A stretch of 54,574 nt of DNA from Bryobacterales bacterium (GTDB lineage Bacteria > Acidobacteriota > Terriglobia > Bryobacterales > UBA6623), in NCBI GenBank assembly GCA_028819255.1, contig JAPPMB010000018.1:1-54574 (forward strand), read 5' to 3'. The translations under genes and the position numbers were made by a program. Every line of letters starts with the position of its first letter. The stretch's first letter is position 1. The notes beneath the pieces are model-generated. The model searched no databases and was not told the origin of the DNA. It was given only the letters and a program-made list of their open reading frames with translations. Positions 52,871-54,574 of this stretch are shown piece by piece.

Positions 52871-54211
52871 TCACTGCACGCGCTCTGTCTCGAACCGCTC
52901 CACGTTTCGGCTCTCGCTGCTGAACTCCAGCCCCACCAGCCACACTGGACGCCCCGTCCCGAGGTACTTCTCCGCGTAGCCTCGCGCCTTCATCTGCGCC
53001 AGCGCCCGGAAGAGCGACTCCATGCCGGCCAGGTCGCCGGCCTCCAGCAGGTCCCACAGCTCGTCGTCCCGGTCGTTCTGGCGCGACCGGTCGGCTCCCA
53101 TGGCGTAGAGCATCTGCCGGTTCAGGCTCTGCCGCACCTCCTCGTTCGGATAGCCCAGCCGGTAGATGGTACTGGTGCCGCGCCGCCTTTCGCCGGCGAT
53201 CGTCAGGTAGCCCGTCTGGAACAGCAGAGCCTCCGTGCCGATGTCGTCCACGTCGAACTTCGAGAGCAGATCTTCGTCGCCCGTCATGCGCTCGAAGCTG
53301 ACCGAACTGACCCTCCTCCGGACCAGCATCGCGGGTAGGAACCCGGGAGTCCCCGTCTCGATCCAGTAGGACCTGAATTCACGCTTCAGGAACAGCAGCA
53401 GGATGTCGAACGGATTGTAGACCCTCTCGCTGCCCCGCCAGCTGTAGCCGTTGTACCAGCGGCGGATCTCGGCCCGGTCCAGCCCCGGCAGCTCGGGCGC
53501 AAAGACCTCGGCCAAGTCCGCCTCCGTGTACCCGCAGATGGCGGAGTAGCGCGGGTCCAGGGTGATGTCGTTGAGACTATTGAGCCCGGAGAACAGGCTG
53601 ACCTTGGAGAACTTGCTGACGCCAGTGATGAGGGTGAACCGGACATGCGCGTCGCATGCCTTGATAACTCCGTAGAGCCCTCTCAGGAAATCTCGGTTGG
53701 CGCTGGCGACCGCCGGCTGCTCCAGCGCATCCAGGATCGGCTTGTCGTACTCGTCCACCAGCACCACGACCCTCCGGCCGGCGCGGCCGTGCAACGCACG
53801 CAGCAGGTCGCTCAAGCGCCCGGGTGCCGTCTCCGAAAAGCGTTCGGTGGCGGCGGTCCGTTCCAGCGTGCCGAGTTGATCTGACAGACTTGCCCGGAGT
53901 CCTCCCGGTTCGTTGAAGTTGCCGCCGCTGAAGTCAAGCCGGACGACGGGATGCCGCACCGACCAGTCCCAGCGCCGGTAGGCATCCAGCCCCTCGAACA
54001 GATCCCGGTTGCCCTCGAAGAGTTCCTTCAACGTGTCGACGAGGAGACTCTTGCCGAATCGACGGGGCCGCGACAGGAAGAAGTGCTTGCCTTCTGTGAC
54101 GAGCTGCAGGGCAAAGCCGGTCTTGTCCACATAATAGTGGCCTTCCTCACGGACTTCGCGAAACGTTTGGATGCCGATCGGAAGACGGCGCCTGGCTCCA
54201 GCGGAAATCAT
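52871..54211 (-). CDS. AAA-ATPase-like / PD-(D/E)XK family protein with nuclease core deleted
   Basis: A 446-residue member of the AAA-ATPase_like plus PDDEXK_9 (DUF1703) family. LPIGIQTFREVREEGHYYVDKT opens the family; Walker A is SRPRRFGKSLL (about 48-58), Walker B is VVVLVDEYDKPIL, and LITGVSKFSKVSLFSGLNSL and YNGYSWRG follow. In typical members, about 60-70 residues with the nuclease motifs (GRxDM, then FEFKV) lie between the helix ESLFRAL and the final QLKARGYADKY. Here LFRAL runs straight into AQMKARGYAEKYLGTGRPVW, so the catalytic core is missing in frame while the last strand and helix remain. The ATPase part seems intact. ATG or an equivalent start at 54211. Such multi-copy genes are typical of mobile-rich symbiont-type genomes; their function is unknown. 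Confidence 0.85.
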   Translation of the reverse strand: MISAGARRRLPIGIQTFREVREEGHYYVDKTGFALQLVTEGKHFFLSRPRRFGKSLLVDTLKELFEGNRDLFEGLDAYRRWDWSVRHPVVRLDFSGGNFNEPGGLRASLSDQLGTLERTAATERFSETAPGRLSDLLRALHGRAGRRVVVLVDEYDKPILDALEQPAVASANRDFLRGLYGVIKACDAHVRFTLITGVSKFSKVSLFSGLNSLNDITLDPRYSAICGYTEADLAEVFAPELPGLDRAEIRRWYNGYSWRGSERVYNPFDILLLFLKREFRSYWIETGTPGFLPAMLVRRRVSSVSFERMTGDEDLLSKFDVDDIGTEALLFQTGYLTIAGERRRGTSTIYRLGYPNEEVRQSLNRQMLYAMGADRSRQNDRDDELWDLLEAGDLAGMESLFRALAQMKARGYAEKYLGTGRPVWLVGLEFSSESRNVERFETERVQ

Positions 54212-54574
54212 TCCCTATCGATGCCGGAATCTGATTCTAGCCCAGTCCGTTGACTTGTCGAGCGGGCGGCCGTGAGATCCGCCGCCGAACAGCCTCGAGG
54301 GCCGTGTTGCGCGGCTCTCGCGCCGCGACCAGCCATTCCGTTCCCACAGTGCCTGCCGAACGGACTGGGCCAATGGGCCGGGCCCACCGAACAGCCATGC
54401 ATTGGCGAAGAACCTTCGGAACGGCTCGCGCTGCGCACTCAAGCGGTCGGGAAGGCAGGCGGAGTTGCACCCTGCCCATGCCCCATAAGTCAAGTTCGGG
54501 GCTCCTTTCCAGAGGCGGTGGTACTTGTCAAGAAAGTTGTGTATGTTTCTTGTCGCAGAAGCACAGGGGGTGCA
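54212..54574. other. Window end without a recognisable gene
   Basis: Leftward frames are open (54208-54493), but none has a motif. The final 40 bases become AT-richer (GAAAGTTGTGTATGTTTCTTG). Confidence 0.5.

Noticed and set aside
54254..54284. Sequence resembling the Uma2 terminal repeat (GTCGAGCGG, then CCGTGAGATCC) near the ATPase start
   Set aside because: A 4-base interruption and no partner repeat at the other side of the gene; chance similarity is likely in GC-rich DNA.

Overview
The window is high-GC chromosomal DNA with no rRNA, tRNA or CRISPR array that I could see. The gene mix is a long TonB-dependent receptor with an N-terminal carboxypeptidase-regulatory-like domain, small secreted 'W..L..L..G' and TPR proteins, and planctomycete-type families (DUF1549/DUF1553 with c-type haem motifs, Tat-exported DUF1501, a PVC-type haem dehydrogenase, a sulfatase, Gfo/Idh/MocA). 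This best fits an Acidobacteriota (Bryobacterales-like) bacterium, perhaps host- or particle-associated. The assignment is inference; Planctomycetota- or Poribacteria-like lineages are alternatives.

Layout. 1-9300: a 5'-truncated ATPase/nuclease remnant, a LysE exporter, a coupled DUF1553-DUF1501 pair, a GyrI-like protein, and a fused acyl ligase-ACP-PlsC protein. 9533-13107: a lower-GC J-domain/propeller gene held between two inverted, decayed IS4-family copies. 13164-16308: DinB and a TonB receptor. 16461-21531: defence and mobile debris, with hicB plus broken hicA, a class II Fic gene, a TPR gene, a transposase remnant, and vapB plus broken vapC. 21532-26373: small secreted proteins and an ATPase + DUF4276 module whose second gene is split by an inserted Uma2 element. 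26384-30389: a second DUF1553/DUF1501 cluster. 30545-34790: broken higB plus higA, an IS3 orfA remnant, a PQQ-propeller membrane protein, and a second copy of the Uma2 element in opposite orientation. 35334-42000: amidohydrolase, sialidase, oxidoreductase and TPR proteins. 42120-54574: an IS1634-like remnant, an esterase operon, a sulfatase, a SGNH + PVC-dehydrogenase pair, and an ATPase/PD-(D/E)XK gene that has lost its nuclease core.

Main result. The two Uma2 (DUF820) genes lie in units of 1341 and 1290 bp. Each is bounded by about 17-bp terminal inverted repeats (consensus GTTCGAGCGRTCCGTGA), and each has an identical-length 151-nt 3' non-coding tail with two conserved hairpins. The left unit sits inside a DUF4276 gene, and recognisable DUF4276 halves flank it on both sides, so the unit has moved as a discrete element. 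It carries no recognisable transposase. Uma2 is a PD-(D/E)XK-type protein, so this looks like an undescribed nuclease-carrying, MITE-like mobile unit, either self-mobilised or moved in trans.

A second pattern is that all three toxin-antitoxin loci (hicBA, vapBC, higBA) keep an intact antitoxin while the toxin is broken by a frameshift or a nonsense codon. Together with the decayed ATPase/DUF4276 pair and several half-genes, this points to an accessory region under relaxed selection. The metabolic genes look intact: sulfatase, sialidase, amidohydrolase, haem dehydrogenases and TonB receptor. They suggest uptake and breakdown of sulfated or sialylated glycans or similar host/particle polymers.
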